Assembly (NCBI GenBank): GCA_964030785.1
Contig: OZ034967.1
Location: forward strand, 48,333,533 to 48,397,532
Direction of reading: 5' to 3'
DNA: 64,000 bases
Origin: Siderastrea siderea
Taxonomy: Eukaryota > Cnidaria > Anthozoa > Scleractinia > Rhizangiidae
Both the position numbers and the translations under genes were made by a program. Position 1 is the first letter of the stretch, and every line of letters begins with the position of its first letter. Shown here piece by piece: positions 7,941 to 16,722 of the stretch. The notes below the pieces were generated by a model that was given only the letters and a program-made list of their open reading frames with translations, searched no databases and was not told the origin of the DNA.

Positions 7941-8409
7941 ACACCTTATTATATTTCTTTTCAAATTTGTCAGTTAACGGGCACATATCAATGATTATAT
8001 CATCAAGAACTTTGACATAATCAAGAAATTCTTTGTCATTATACTCCAGTCCTCTCATAAAAGACCGCAAATCTATTAAAACCTTTTCGTACGAAGTGTA
8101 TGCGAATTTAGACATCTCAATCTTCCTTTTGTAATTTTTAGCCTCTGAATATGTTTTAAGCAAGAGACCAGCACCAGATATTGTTCCGAGAGGAATAGGG
8201 TTTAGCGTTACACCACCAACTACTGTCCCTGTTACTACCAATAAAACAGATCCGATATTACATGCAAGTTCTGCTTTTTTGAAATATTTAAAAGTCATTT
8301 TGGCAAGCCAATATTTTTTATGATAGAATTTGTACAATGCTTTCAACTCAGATATTTGATCTTCCGTTAATTTTTCTGAAACATGGTTCCAATTGAATAT
8401 ATCCTTCAT
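7930..8409 (-). CDS. Predicted two-TM membrane protein, Polinton-A
   Basis: 159 residues. A charged helical N-terminus (1-48) is followed by two hydrophobic, Gly-rich stretches (about 50-68 and 70-86) that could form a membrane hairpin, then a long helical region with charged residues to the end. It is the last gene of the leftward operon, 18 bp after the lectin-like gene. Its ATG follows an A/T-rich ACTAAAATATATAAT element like those before other late genes. The layout recalls membrane-inserting accessory proteins of Polintons and related viruses. Its role (membrane remodelling or an inhibitor-like factor) cannot be told from sequence. Confidence 0.5.
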   Translation of the reverse strand: MKDIFNWNHVSEKLTEDQISELKALYKFYHKKYWLAKMTFKYFKKAELACNIGSVLLVVTGTVVGGVTLNPIPLGTISGAGLLLKTYSEAKNYKRKIEMSKFAYTSYEKVLIDLRSFMRGLEYNDKEFLDYVKVLDDIIIDMCPLTDKFEKKYNKVFIQ

Positions 8410-8427
8410 ATTATATGATTATATATT

Positions 8428-9171
8428 TTAGTTGAATGAAATCGGATCATAATCATTGACATACCATCTACAAAGTACGTAATGGTGAAGTTTGATATTT
8501 GATTCAGTAAGATTTTTACCTTTATAAAGACAATAAAAAGCTATATCACCTTTCAAGCCTGCAATACCAGAGGTATTCAAATCTCCAAATGTCATGTTGG
8601 CACTTCCTTGTGATGTTCTTGCTGTAAAATCAGCTAATTTTTTGCCGTTACACCATGTTTCAGAAGCGTTGTTACCACCAGGTACATCCCAGTGAATTGA
8701 TAAACAGATCCATTTATTCAGTTCACCCGCATTAGCTTTTGATTGGTATGGTGCTGTAGCATTCTTACTATTAAAAGAGCTTGGTCCAATGACAATATGC
8801 TGATTTGTTGTTCCACTTATAAGTAACTCACCAGTCGGCGAGAATGCAACAAATTTGTCATAACCTCCATCATCGTGTCCGAAAAGTCCATTACGAACGG
8901 CATAAGATCCTGTGTATGAATTCAATCGATAAACAATGAAAACATTAACTATATCAGCTTGTCCAGAACCAGGATTTAAATTTATGTTTGATAACATTCG
9001 CTTATCAGCTAGTTGATATCTTTCCCAGAATAAAGTTTCTGATAATTGTAATCGTATTTCAGACTTCAATGCAGTCATTTTAATATCAACCTCTTGTTTA
9101 GCGTATAAGGTTTCTTTTTTGTCTACGTAATTATGTAAATGATGTTTTTCATAGTCTGTGAAACTTGACAT
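8428..9171 (-). CDS. LamG/concanavalin-like jelly-roll protein, Polinton-A
   Basis: 247 residues. A helical N-terminal 65 residues (possible trimerising stalk or anchor) precede a beta-rich domain with the pattern of laminin-G/pentraxin-like lectins: an F-G-H-D-D-G segment near 100, a W-N-G-K-like turn near 175 (here W-C-N-G-K), and a terminal strand with G-D-I-A-F-Y. Such folds bind carbohydrate or protein ligands. It lies 16 bp downstream of the fibre-like gene in the same leftward operon. I infer a virion surface adhesin. A secretion signal is not obvious, consistent with a virion rather than a secreted protein. Confidence 0.6.
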   Translation of the reverse strand: MSSFTDYEKHHLHNYVDKKETLYAKQEVDIKMTALKSEIRLQLSETLFWERYQLADKRMLSNINLNPGSGQADIVNVFIVYRLNSYTGSYAVRNGLFGHDDGGYDKFVAFSPTGELLISGTTNQHIVIGPSSFNSKNATAPYQSKANAGELNKWICLSIHWDVPGGNNASETWCNGKKLADFTARTSQGSANMTFGDLNTSGIAGLKGDIAFYCLYKGKNLTESNIKLHHYVLCRWYVNDYDPISFN

Positions 9172-9187
9172 ATATTCTTTGTTTATA

Positions 9188-11452
9188 TTATTCTAGATAA
9201 GAACCATTTCTCTTTTCCTCTAATAAAATTTTATGAAATTCTAAGCTGCCTATATCAATGAATTTATTAATCAAACCTACTTTTTTAACATATCCGTTAT
9301 AGTCTATTTCAAGTTGTCTACTTTGAAAGTTAACAGGTGCAGCGAATGTTTCTTGGACATTAGATGAGTAATTACTCAAACTGAATTTATGTAAATTATT
9401 AGAGCCGTTATAGCATATCCATACAAAAATTTGCTTGTTTTGGAAGTCGGTTGTGAATGTTATTTCATAAATTTTGGAGCGAGCATCAATTATTAATTTT
9501 TTATCGGTGATCTGATATCGAGGATGGAATTTGACATGAAAGTTCACAGTGTTTGAGCAACTGATATTACATGTTTTGGTTGTATCGTGCAAAAAAGACA
9601 TGAAGAATGTAAAACTTGTATTATGATTGAATATATCAACTGTTCGAATATGTGTCTTTATATTTAATTGTAAACCATATTTTGGACTATAAAAATTTAT
9701 AAGACGATTTGTGCCGAGGATGAAATTAGGTCGTAGACCACTAATAACAACACCGGATACACCATTTACGAGATTATACGTGCTTGTTTCTTCTAGATCA
9801 TAAAAATCATTACCGAAGATAGTTCTATATGTATGATCCTTGGTATAATAACTTATGTTATTTATTTTTGTTTCCACAATATTCAAAGAACGTTTATTGC
9901 AGGCATCACCTTCATTTAATGGATCGTCTAAATTGATTATTTTATGATGATTTAAATCAAGATCCGTTCCCATCGCCATTTTGCCATTTTTAATAACAAA
10001 AGCGGTGTCATAGACACTTGGGTCAACGTTTGAAATTGTTTCTTTAACACCATAAACAATTAGATTACCAATTGTTAAAAATGATGGATTACTGACTGTA
10101 CCGTGCAAATCAAGATAAAGGAATTGTGGAGGTGAGCTACCCCATCTGTGTAAATGGATAACTGTTTTGGTGTAATTCTCGAATGTTTTGGTTGTTTCAT
10201 CAGAAATTGAAATCGTTTTTCCTTGAGCTGTTACAGTTATCTCATTCATTTCCGGCGGAAACCATTCAACGACCATTGTGTAATACCCGACTGGAAGTTT
10301 ATATAAGTTAAAACCGAGGCGTGACCGGTACTTGTTGGGTGAGCTTTTTTCAAACAAGAGTTGAAGTTGGTAAGCTTTTTTATTAATTTGATGTGGAGAA
10401 TTGGGAAAATCAACAATACCCAAAACCTTGATATTTTTTTCACTCGAAGATTCATCAGCGTCTTCCATTAAGTATCTGAAGGCGTCCTTTTTTTGACCTG
10501 AGTTATTGATATGAGATTCACGAATTTTTTGAGTGACAAGATTTCTCAAATCTTTTATTTCCTCTTGCACAAAATCAACATTAACCGCGGATTTCGAGTC
10601 TCTGTAATCGGTTTGTAAGTTAATAATTTTATTGTTATTTAAATTCAAATTTCCAGTCATTGAAACTGAACCATCTTTTTTAAGGAATGGTGTTGTGTTA
10701 ATAGATTGTATTTTTGCTATTTCACTGTCAACGTATTGTTTGTTTGTAGCGCTACTATTGAATTGCGGTGATCCTAGGTTGTGAATCTGTTTTTGGTTGT
10801 TTGGTGTAGAATTGATAAATGATATCGGATTGCTAAGAGCACCTCCCGTTTTTTTATTTAGAAATATACCATTAATATAACGAAGGTTCACGATATCCGA
10901 TCCATTGTGTTGCCTTGAATTGAAATCAGGGACCTGTACTCTTCCCTGAAATGTTTGTGTTGTTGTCTTTGAAAGGTCTGCTTTATTTTTTACTGAATTG
11001 TCAACATATTTTTTATTAACACAATGGTCTAAATTAACTGGATCTTTCACATTTGTGATGAAATTATTATTCATATTAAGAGTATTCTCCATTCGACCTC
11101 CTTCCTTCTTTGACAAGAATATCTCTCTTTGCGATTCATAACTGATAACCTTGTTGAGATTACCATGAACTGGATAATTGTCTTTTGGGACAATGAGTGA
11201 CCCTGTCATCGTATCACCAGATATTGCAACAAATTTAGATGTATCCACACTTGGAATCTTGGCTATCTCTGAATCAAGATAAGATTTTGTAACAACGTCG
11301 TTATTATTAGTTCCCTGTTTTACATTAACTAGTTTTTTGTTTTGCATATCATAATCATTATTTGAATCTAATTTGAATCCAATGCCTGGTAAACCTCTTT
11401 GACCTTGTCCTTGAGAATCAACATGATTAAGAATACCGTTTGTATAACTCAT
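9188..11452 (-). CDS. Fibre-like receptor-binding protein with tail-fibre repeats, Polinton-A
   Basis: 754 residues. A short collagen-like G-x-y stretch is near residues 15-26. At least five repeats follow with the pattern (M/L)-N-x-N-x-I-x-N-(L/V), a D-x-x-N segment and a V-x-x-x-Y-(V/L)-D motif, spread over about 30-300 and again near 500. This resembles phage tail-fibre and adenoviral fibre shaft repeats that trimerise. The rest is beta-rich, ending in a domain like the neighbouring lectin. It sits between the packaging ATPase and the LamG gene. I infer a trimeric host-attachment fibre. It is undamaged, and its start is well placed after the TCTAAACTAAT motif. Confidence 0.6.
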   Translation of the reverse strand: MSYTNGILNHVDSQGQGQRGLPGIGFKLDSNNDYDMQNKKLVNVKQGTNNNDVVTKSYLDSEIAKIPSVDTSKFVAISGDTMTGSLIVPKDNYPVHGNLNKVISYESQREIFLSKKEGGRMENTLNMNNNFITNVKDPVNLDHCVNKKYVDNSVKNKADLSKTTTQTFQGRVQVPDFNSRQHNGSDIVNLRYINGIFLNKKTGGALSNPISFINSTPNNQKQIHNLGSPQFNSSATNKQYVDSEIAKIQSINTTPFLKKDGSVSMTGNLNLNNNKIINLQTDYRDSKSAVNVDFVQEEIKDLRNLVTQKIRESHINNSGQKKDAFRYLMEDADESSSEKNIKVLGIVDFPNSPHQINKKAYQLQLLFEKSSPNKYRSRLGFNLYKLPVGYYTMVVEWFPPEMNEITVTAQGKTISISDETTKTFENYTKTVIHLHRWGSSPPQFLYLDLHGTVSNPSFLTIGNLIVYGVKETISNVDPSVYDTAFVIKNGKMAMGTDLDLNHHKIINLDDPLNEGDACNKRSLNIVETKINNISYYTKDHTYRTIFGNDFYDLEETSTYNLVNGVSGVVISGLRPNFILGTNRLINFYSPKYGLQLNIKTHIRTVDIFNHNTSFTFFMSFLHDTTKTCNISCSNTVNFHVKFHPRYQITDKKLIIDARSKIYEITFTTDFQNKQIFVWICYNGSNNLHKFSLSNYSSNVQETFAAPVNFQSRQLEIDYNGYVKKVGLINKFIDIGSLEFHKILLEEKRNGSYLE

Positions 11453-11474
11453 ACAATATAATATTAGTTTAGAT
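11453..11474 (-). promoter_or_regulatory. Late-type promoter-like motif before the fibre gene
   Basis: On the minus strand the bases before the fibre ATG read TCTAAACTAATATTATATTG. This matches the element before 13248 and 14498 on the plus strand. The TAA in the motif is also the stop of the ATPase gene. The shared element on both strands supports a promoter or translation-start role. Confidence 0.5.
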
Positions 11475-12116
11475 TTTTTCGTCGAAATTTCGGGCTACCT
11501 TTTTTTTGACCTTATCAACATACAAAAAACTATATGGATCCTTAGTAGCCTTTTGGTAATCCTCTTTGTTAACACCCAATTCTCTACAAATCATCGATTG
11601 CTCGTTTATAGAAGGAAAATCAAAAACACAAAAATGTGAACTATTCAGTCTTATTGTTTTATCAGTTCCGTAATAGCTTTGACTTAAATATATACAACAG
11701 CAATTTTTGTTTCTAGAATTGGTAAAGTAGTCTCGTATCCGTTCGTCATTTTTCTTACCTGTATTCAAATAGTCATCAAATATGATTAATTTTTGGTTTT
11801 CATCAGACAAATCTGTCAGAGGGATGATTTCATCGTTACTTGCTTCTATCACGTCATAACCGACCTCTTTTGATTTTGATATTGGTTCAAGAGTTTTCAA
11901 CAGATGCTTATATTTGCTTTGGGAGACATTTCGAGCATAAAGGTATATCTTATCAAAATAGAGAAGCCTATATATCATATCAAGCAAAAGGTTAGTCTTG
12001 CCACCACCAGAGGGAGCACAAATAAGCATCCTGAAACATCGGTTTGGCATGAAACTCTTTAATTGAACAAAATCGTTGTTTTCATCATCTTGAATGTCGT
12101 AATTTTGAATCTTCAC
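11469..12116 (-). CDS. FtsK/HerA-type genome packaging ATPase, Polinton-A
   Basis: About 215 residues, within the usual range for Polinton packaging ATPases. The Walker A motif A-P-S-G-G-G-K-T is at about 34-41 and Walker B L-I-I-F-D-D at about 110-115. The enzyme pumps DNA into the capsid. The frame begins with GTG at 12114-12116. A nearby ATG (ATGTGAAG) is out of frame and followed at once by TGA, so the original ATG may have been lost to a 2-bp duplication, or a non-AUG start is used. It is the first gene of the leftward operon, divergent from the PPxY gene. Confidence 0.85.
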   Translation of the reverse strand: MKIQNYDIQDDENNDFVQLKSFMPNRCFRMLICAPSGGGKTNLLLDMIYRLLYFDKIYLYARNVSQSKYKHLLKTLEPISKSKEVGYDVIEASNDEIIPLTDLSDENQKLIIFDDYLNTGKKNDERIRDYFTNSRNKNCCCIYLSQSYYGTDKTIRLNSSHFCVFDFPSINEQSMICRELGVNKEDYQKATKDPYSFLYVDKVKKKVARNFDEKI

Positions 12117-12243
12117 ATGATAATATGTTATACAATTTTATCGCATGGCGACACGCTATGCGACACGCTATGCGAGCGTTTTTATATATGATAACCCTAA
12201 TTTTTCCGAACAAAATACGAAATTTTATGTAAACAAATGATAT
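12117..12243. promoter_or_regulatory. Divergent intergenic region with direct repeats
   Basis: These 127 bp separate the leftward structural block from the rightward genes and must hold both promoters. A 12-bp unit GCGACACGCTAT is repeated head to tail at about 12149-12175, a G/C-rich island in an A/T-rich element. It could bind a regulator. No further motif is certain. Confidence 0.4.
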
Positions 12244-13239
12244 ATGAGTTTACTCAAATGGAAAGAAATGGCTGAGAAACGATCTGAGCTTGGTAAAAAG
12301 ATTAACACAGTAAGAGAGACAATAAAACAAAAAACGATATCTGATCAAATGGGTGAAGTCGAGGCAGAGAAACTTTTCAAACCTATAACATCCGGATTAA
12401 AGGATATCACATTACCTAAAATGCCATTGAGAAGATTACCAAAGAAAAAGCGACCTGTTCCAGATTATGGAATAGCTATTGATGATGAAGTGCCTGATTA
12501 TGGATTGGACGATTTGTTTGATCAACCTGTTTTACCTGAAAACGAGAAACAGTTAGTTCCAAAACCTCCATCTTATGAAGATGTCCTTAAGGATTTAGCA
12601 TCAGGTGAAAAACAAATGTATATAGATCCAGAATTTATGTATGAACCTGAAGATCTTCCACCTGGATACGAAGAAGAAGAAGGACCTGATTATAACATTC
12701 TCGAGGAGGATGCAATTAACCAAGCTTTAGATAAATTGAATATTCCGAACTACAATGATGTTGAATTACGTCTAACAGAAAAGGATATGGATAATAAAAA
12801 GAGTAAAGCTTATCTGAAAAAAATCTTGAAAGATGCTAAAGAGAAACGGCAACAACTAAATGGTTATTGGAGTCATATCACTAAAAAATTAAATAGTGGT
12901 TCAATCACTGAAGCTGAGGCTCAATATCGAAGAAAAATTATTCAAGATACAAGAAAGGTTCTTACTGATTATATCAATTACAATAATAACAAACTGAAAA
13001 ATATTATAGGGTCTGGTTTGAAGAAAAAAACAAAAAGAGGTGGACAGGTAATGTTTTTCAATAATCCGACAGAAATGATTAAAAAACTTGAACTGATTAT
13101 CGGATCAAAGGTTGCTGGTAATAATAGCATAGAGCTAAGAAACACAGGTGTCGCTCTTCTCGACATCTTGTTGAGAAATTCAATACTCAATAAGCCGCAA
13201 TATAACAAAATATACAAAAACTATTTTAGTCTAAACTAA
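12244..13239 (+). CDS. PPxY-containing structural protein, Polinton-A
   Basis: 331 residues. A basic N-terminus is followed by an acidic, proline-rich middle with two PPxY motifs (P-P-S-Y at 108-111 and P-P-G-Y at 139-142) and two V-P-D-Y-G repeats. The C-terminal third is basic and helical with a G-G-Q segment and a conserved-looking helical tail. PPxY motifs recruit WW-domain NEDD4-type ubiquitin ligases; adenovirus protein VI and retroviral Gag use them for trafficking or budding. The gene directly precedes the penton-like gene, so a minor virion protein with host-trafficking function is plausible. I do not recognise a catalytic domain. Confidence 0.55.
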   Translation: MSLLKWKEMAEKRSELGKKINTVRETIKQKTISDQMGEVEAEKLFKPITSGLKDITLPKMPLRRLPKKKRPVPDYGIAIDDEVPDYGLDDLFDQPVLPENEKQLVPKPPSYEDVLKDLASGEKQMYIDPEFMYEPEDLPPGYEEEEGPDYNILEEDAINQALDKLNIPNYNDVELRLTEKDMDNKKSKAYLKKILKDAKEKRQQLNGYWSHITKKLNSGSITEAEAQYRRKIIQDTRKVLTDYINYNNNKLKNIIGSGLKKKTKRGGQVMFFNNPTEMIKKLELIIGSKVAGNNSIELRNTGVALLDILLRNSILNKPQYNKIYKNYFSLN

Positions 13240-13247
13240 TCATATAA
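13230..13247 (+). promoter_or_regulatory. Late-type promoter-like motif before the minor capsid gene
   Basis: TCTAAACTAATCATATAA lies immediately upstream of the ATG at 13248 and overlaps the stop of the previous ORF. A nearly identical element lies at 14480-14497. Confidence 0.5.
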
Positions 13248-14009
13248 ATGAATAGACAACTTGTATTATCCAGTCATATCGTCAAAGGTATAAGTGGTAA
13301 TAAACCATCAGATTTCACAATCAAATACAGTAATCCGATAATACTGGATTCAAACAGACAATATGAAATCGGCCTAGATCGAATCATTTCGATGTCATTC
13401 ACTTGGTTCAATGTGACTGAAGAACTCAATAATCAGAAAATAAGATATTCGACAGATAGTGGTACTAATTGGACGGAAATTATATTCAACCCTGGAGTAT
13501 GGAATTACATTGATTTTGACAATTTAATCAAAGAAAAAACAAAAACAGGGACCTCATCAAACCCTCAATATCCAATCACTCTGGAGTTTAACGATACTGT
13601 ATTCAGGACAATAATAACACTAGCCTCAAATTACAGATTAGATCTTACTCAAAGTAATTTTAATGATCTTATTGGTTTCAATAAAAAGATTCTAACAAGT
13701 AGTGTAAATGTTGGAGATTACATTCCTAATCTCTCACAAGACAGAGAAATATTGAATGTTCATTGTGATTTGATAAGTGACAGTCTTGTCGATGGTGAAG
13801 AGTCAGATATTATATATAGTTTCAGTACCTCAACTCTCACCCCGAGTTATAGTTTCACACAAGAGCCTCGACGAGTTCAGTACAACCCGTGTAATAAAAA
13901 TACGATCAATAAAATTCGGATATATATAACAGATGGCAAACGAAGAATTATAGATCTTAATCATAGTGACACTTCATTCAGTTTGATTTTAAGAGAGAAG
14001 AGAGATTAA
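13248..14009 (+). CDS. Minor capsid (penton-like, single jelly-roll) protein, Polinton-A
   Basis: 253 residues, mostly beta-strand. It has the arrangement seen in Polinton minor capsid proteins: an N-terminal strand, K-P-S-D-F, a Y-E-I-G-L-D strand near 45-50, and later I-R-I-Y-I-T-D-G-(K)-x-R near the C-terminus. The family is homologous to penton proteins that occupy capsid vertices. It lies between the PPxY protein and a small basic protein, upstream of the major capsid gene, as in adintoviruses. The ORF is intact and the start is fixed by the promoter-like motif directly upstream. Confidence 0.75.
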   Translation: MNRQLVLSSHIVKGISGNKPSDFTIKYSNPIILDSNRQYEIGLDRIISMSFTWFNVTEELNNQKIRYSTDSGTNWTEIIFNPGVWNYIDFDNLIKEKTKTGTSSNPQYPITLEFNDTVFRTIITLASNYRLDLTQSNFNDLIGFNKKILTSSVNVGDYIPNLSQDREILNVHCDLISDSLVDGEESDIIYSFSTSTLTPSYSFTQEPRRVQYNPCNKNTINKIRIYITDGKRRIIDLNHSDTSFSLILREKRD

Positions 14010-14027
14010 TCTAACTAATAGTTATAG

Positions 14028-14399
14028 ATGGCATCATATGAATATAAACGTGTATATCACCCGAAACTAGGTCGTTTTGTGTATAAGCATAAAGGATCTG
14101 GGATTATTGTTGATAACATATTCAAACCAGTTGGAAGGGTGTTAAGTAAAGTTCCAGAAATGGTTTTAAAACCTTTTGTCAAAAAAGCGCTTGAATCTGG
14201 TATTTCACATGCTGGAGACAAACTGGGAAAAAAAGCAGCTGAAAAAAGCGGAGAGCTTATTATGAGAAAATTACATGGTTCAACTAAACAATCAATGAAT
14301 AAAACCATGAAACCAACCAAACCTACTAAACCAAAACAAGAAGAAGATTACAACACAATTCTGAATAGACTTATATCTGGTACTGGATTAAGACGATAA
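14028..14399 (+). CDS. Small basic virion-type protein, Polinton-A
   Basis: 123 residues. The N-terminus is Tyr-rich and basic. Residues about 28-70 are an amphipathic, Ala/Gly-containing helical region. A Lys/Pro-Thr repeat (P-T-K type) follows near 92-102, and the protein ends S-G-T-G-L-R-R. Position between minor and major capsid genes and composition suggest a small core or membrane-active virion protein, but I recognise no named family. The ATG follows TCTAACTAATAGTTATAG, a variant of the late motif. Confidence 0.5.
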   Translation: MASYEYKRVYHPKLGRFVYKHKGSGIIVDNIFKPVGRVLSKVPEMVLKPFVKKALESGISHAGDKLGKKAAEKSGELIMRKLHGSTKQSMNKTMKPTKPTKPKQEEDYNTILNRLISGTGLRR

Positions 14400-14479
14400 A
14401 ATGTTATTAAAAAGTGAATTTTATCCAATTATAAATAGACTAATAAGTGGGAAATGGTTTATATAAAAAGTGAAATTTA

Positions 14480-14497
14480 TCTAAACTACTCATATAA
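14480..14497 (+). promoter_or_regulatory. Late-type promoter-like motif before the major capsid gene
   Basis: TCTAAACTACTCATATAA directly precedes the major capsid ATG. The 80 bp before it (14400-14480) hold a decayed partial duplicate of the 3' end of the preceding ORF and no gene. Confidence 0.5.
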
Positions 14498-15787
14498 ATG
14501 AGTTTCAGAACAAATGAAAATCTGCAACGATATGAATACGTTCGTTTCCATTTGGATAATGTCATTGAGCAACCTGCTAACAATCAAAGCCAGAAAAAGA
14601 CAGGTTACAGATTCACAATCAACGATAGGTCGACAATGTTCGATTTTTTCAATGGGTATATAGAAGTAACCAAAGAGCTTCAAAAAAAGGCAGATGGTAC
14701 TGGATATGCTCAAGCAAATTGCATCACCATGATAAACGGATCTCATAGCTTAATTCGTCACATGGTTATTAAAAGCTCGGGTAAAATTATTTACGAGAGT
14801 GATAATTTGCATTGAATAACGAATGTCAAAAATCTCCTTGAATACAGCGATGATTATAGTAGATCCGTTGGAAAGAATTCGTTCTGGTATCTTGATACTG
14901 ACGGAACTACAGCAAATACAAACACAGGTTTCGAAGCCCGTCGCATTTTAACCCAGGCTAATCAGAATAACGGCGGTGGAGGAGCTAAGAGTATTAACGA
15001 AATGATTCCCTTAAACAGATACAGCTTTTTTCAAGAATTAGAAAGAAAAATGTTGCCTCCGATGCAGCTCACAATTGAACTTACATTTAACGAAGACAGT
15101 GAACTGATTCACATGGCAAATGGCACAGACCCTGGTCGTGTTGTAGTAAAGAGATTGTATCTTTGGCTCCCAAGATTAATCCCAAAAGACAGCATGTATA
15201 GTAATTTCGCTTCAGAGTTTCTCAAGCCAACAACCTGGACATATATGCGAGATCTCTACAATCAGTCAGCAAATACCAGAGCTATTCAGAATATGTTTCA
15301 AATCAGTCCAGCTATCGATAACGTTAAACATGTTTTTATATATCTCCAGAGGACAGACGGACCAAATGATGATGAAGCAGAGAGGAGTCCGTATTTATTT
15401 GACACTTTCAAGTTGAATGCAGCTGATGCTAATAGCTCTCTATCAAACTGCAGGCTTGAATACGGGAATAATGTTTTTTACCCAGAGCTGGAATACGATG
15501 CAGATTCTAAAATACGGATATTTAATGATCTCATGTCATATGCATTTCGTAAGAACGATTACAATTCAGGAACACAGCTTAATGTATCCAATTTCACTAG
15601 TTTGTATGGATTATTGTATTTCGATTTGTCATATCAGAAAGAGGTAGTGACGAGAGATCCTAAACAGTTGATTCTCCATTATCGTCTCAATGTAGCCCCG
15701 GCAGCAAACGTCCGAGCTCATAGCATCGTATTTTACGAGAGTGAGGTTGTAGTAAAGACAGTTGGAAACGAATTGATGATAGTTTAA
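14498..15787 (+). pseudogene. Major capsid protein (double jelly-roll), in-frame TGA
   Basis: The frame runs 430 codons with a single internal TGA at 14813-14815; upstream 105 and downstream about 323 codons are open and in the same frame. The Polinton/adintovirus major capsid forms the hexameric capsomers. Recognisable features are a D-R-S-T-x-x-D-F-F-N segment near residue 45, an I-N-G-S-H-S-L-I strand near 83, a F-W-Y-L-D stretch after the stop, and a C-terminal L-H-Y-R-L-N strand. Everything else around it is intact. The stop is either a recent nonsense mutation or, less likely, a readthrough codon. Confidence 0.8.
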
Positions 15788-15861
15788 ATAAATAAGTTTT
15801 ACATCGATGAAAATTTAAATGAATATGTTTTTTAAAAGAGAATTTATCTAACATATATTAT

Positions 15862-16722
15862 ATGACACAACTATACGAAATTAAAGTTAGTTTATCACCA
15901 AACCAGAAAAAGAATCTTAGTAACGCGTATCATAAAAGAGAAACAATAGTTCTAAGGCTCACGAAGGACTCTCTATCTGGGAATGACGCTCTATACGTAC
16001 CTCAGAATATAGTTAAGCGATTGGATAAAAATAGAAAATTGAAAAAGGGAATGGACATTAAACTTTCTAAAACAAACATTCGAAAGCAAGTAGGTGGATC
16101 TCTTCTGTCTACAGTTCTGGCGCTTGGAAGAACTTTTGGTCCAACGATTGCTAAGACCATTGGTTTGTCAGCTTTAGCTGGAGCAGCTAGTGAAGGAGCA
16201 TCTCAGATTGTTAAGAAGATATCCGGAAAAGGTGTTCAAACTGGTGGGTTCCTCATACCACAAAATAAAATCGATCAGTTGATAGCATATAAACATCTTT
16301 TGACAACCAAACAAAAGAAGGATATATTAAATGCTCTACAAACAGGCTCTGGTGTTCATATAAAATCAACAAAAGTACAAACAGGTGGTTTCTTAGGTAC
16401 TCTTCTTGCATCAATTGGAGTCCCTTTAGCTATTGAGGCAATAAAGAAGATGACTGGTAAAGGTGCCCCTCAGATGGGACAACCGAAACAAAGACCACCC
16501 AGATCTATACCAAATCCAACTACTGTTAACAATCAAGATGGTGGTTTGTTAGTCCCAATGTATAGAACTCCACCTTTTTATGGAAATTGGTCTGATCAAA
16601 CATTAGGTATGGGGACTAAAAAAAAAGCTCCCAAAAAAAAAGCTCAGAAAAAGGGCAAAGGTCTACTATTAGGCAAGAACTCACCCTTCAAAAACGTCCC
16701 ACTGTTAAACATTCTGTTGTAA
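15862..16722 (+). CDS. pX-like virion protein with Gly-rich repeats, Polinton-A
   Basis: 286 residues. The N-terminal 70 form an alpha/beta domain with basic residues. Then come two copies of a G-G-(S/F)-L-hydrophobic segment (about 78-110 and 175-200, A/G-rich and possibly membrane-active), a Pro-rich linker, and a Lys-rich tail (K-K-A-P-K-K-K-A) followed by G-K-N-S-P-F-K-N-V-P-L. From memory this C-terminal motif recurs in adintovirus pX-like proteins, thought related to adenoviral core or membrane-lytic proteins. The last 100 nt overlap the protease frame, which is -1 relative to this one; see the A-run slippery sites at 16620 and 16635. Confidence 0.6.
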   Translation: MTQLYEIKVSLSPNQKKNLSNAYHKRETIVLRLTKDSLSGNDALYVPQNIVKRLDKNRKLKKGMDIKLSKTNIRKQVGGSLLSTVLALGRTFGPTIAKTIGLSALAGAASEGASQIVKKISGKGVQTGGFLIPQNKIDQLIAYKHLLTTKQKKDILNALQTGSGVHIKSTKVQTGGFLGTLLASIGVPLAIEAIKKMTGKGAPQMGQPKQRPPRSIPNPTTVNNQDGGLLVPMYRTPPFYGNWSDQTLGMGTKKKAPKKKAQKKGKGLLLGKNSPFKNVPLLNILL

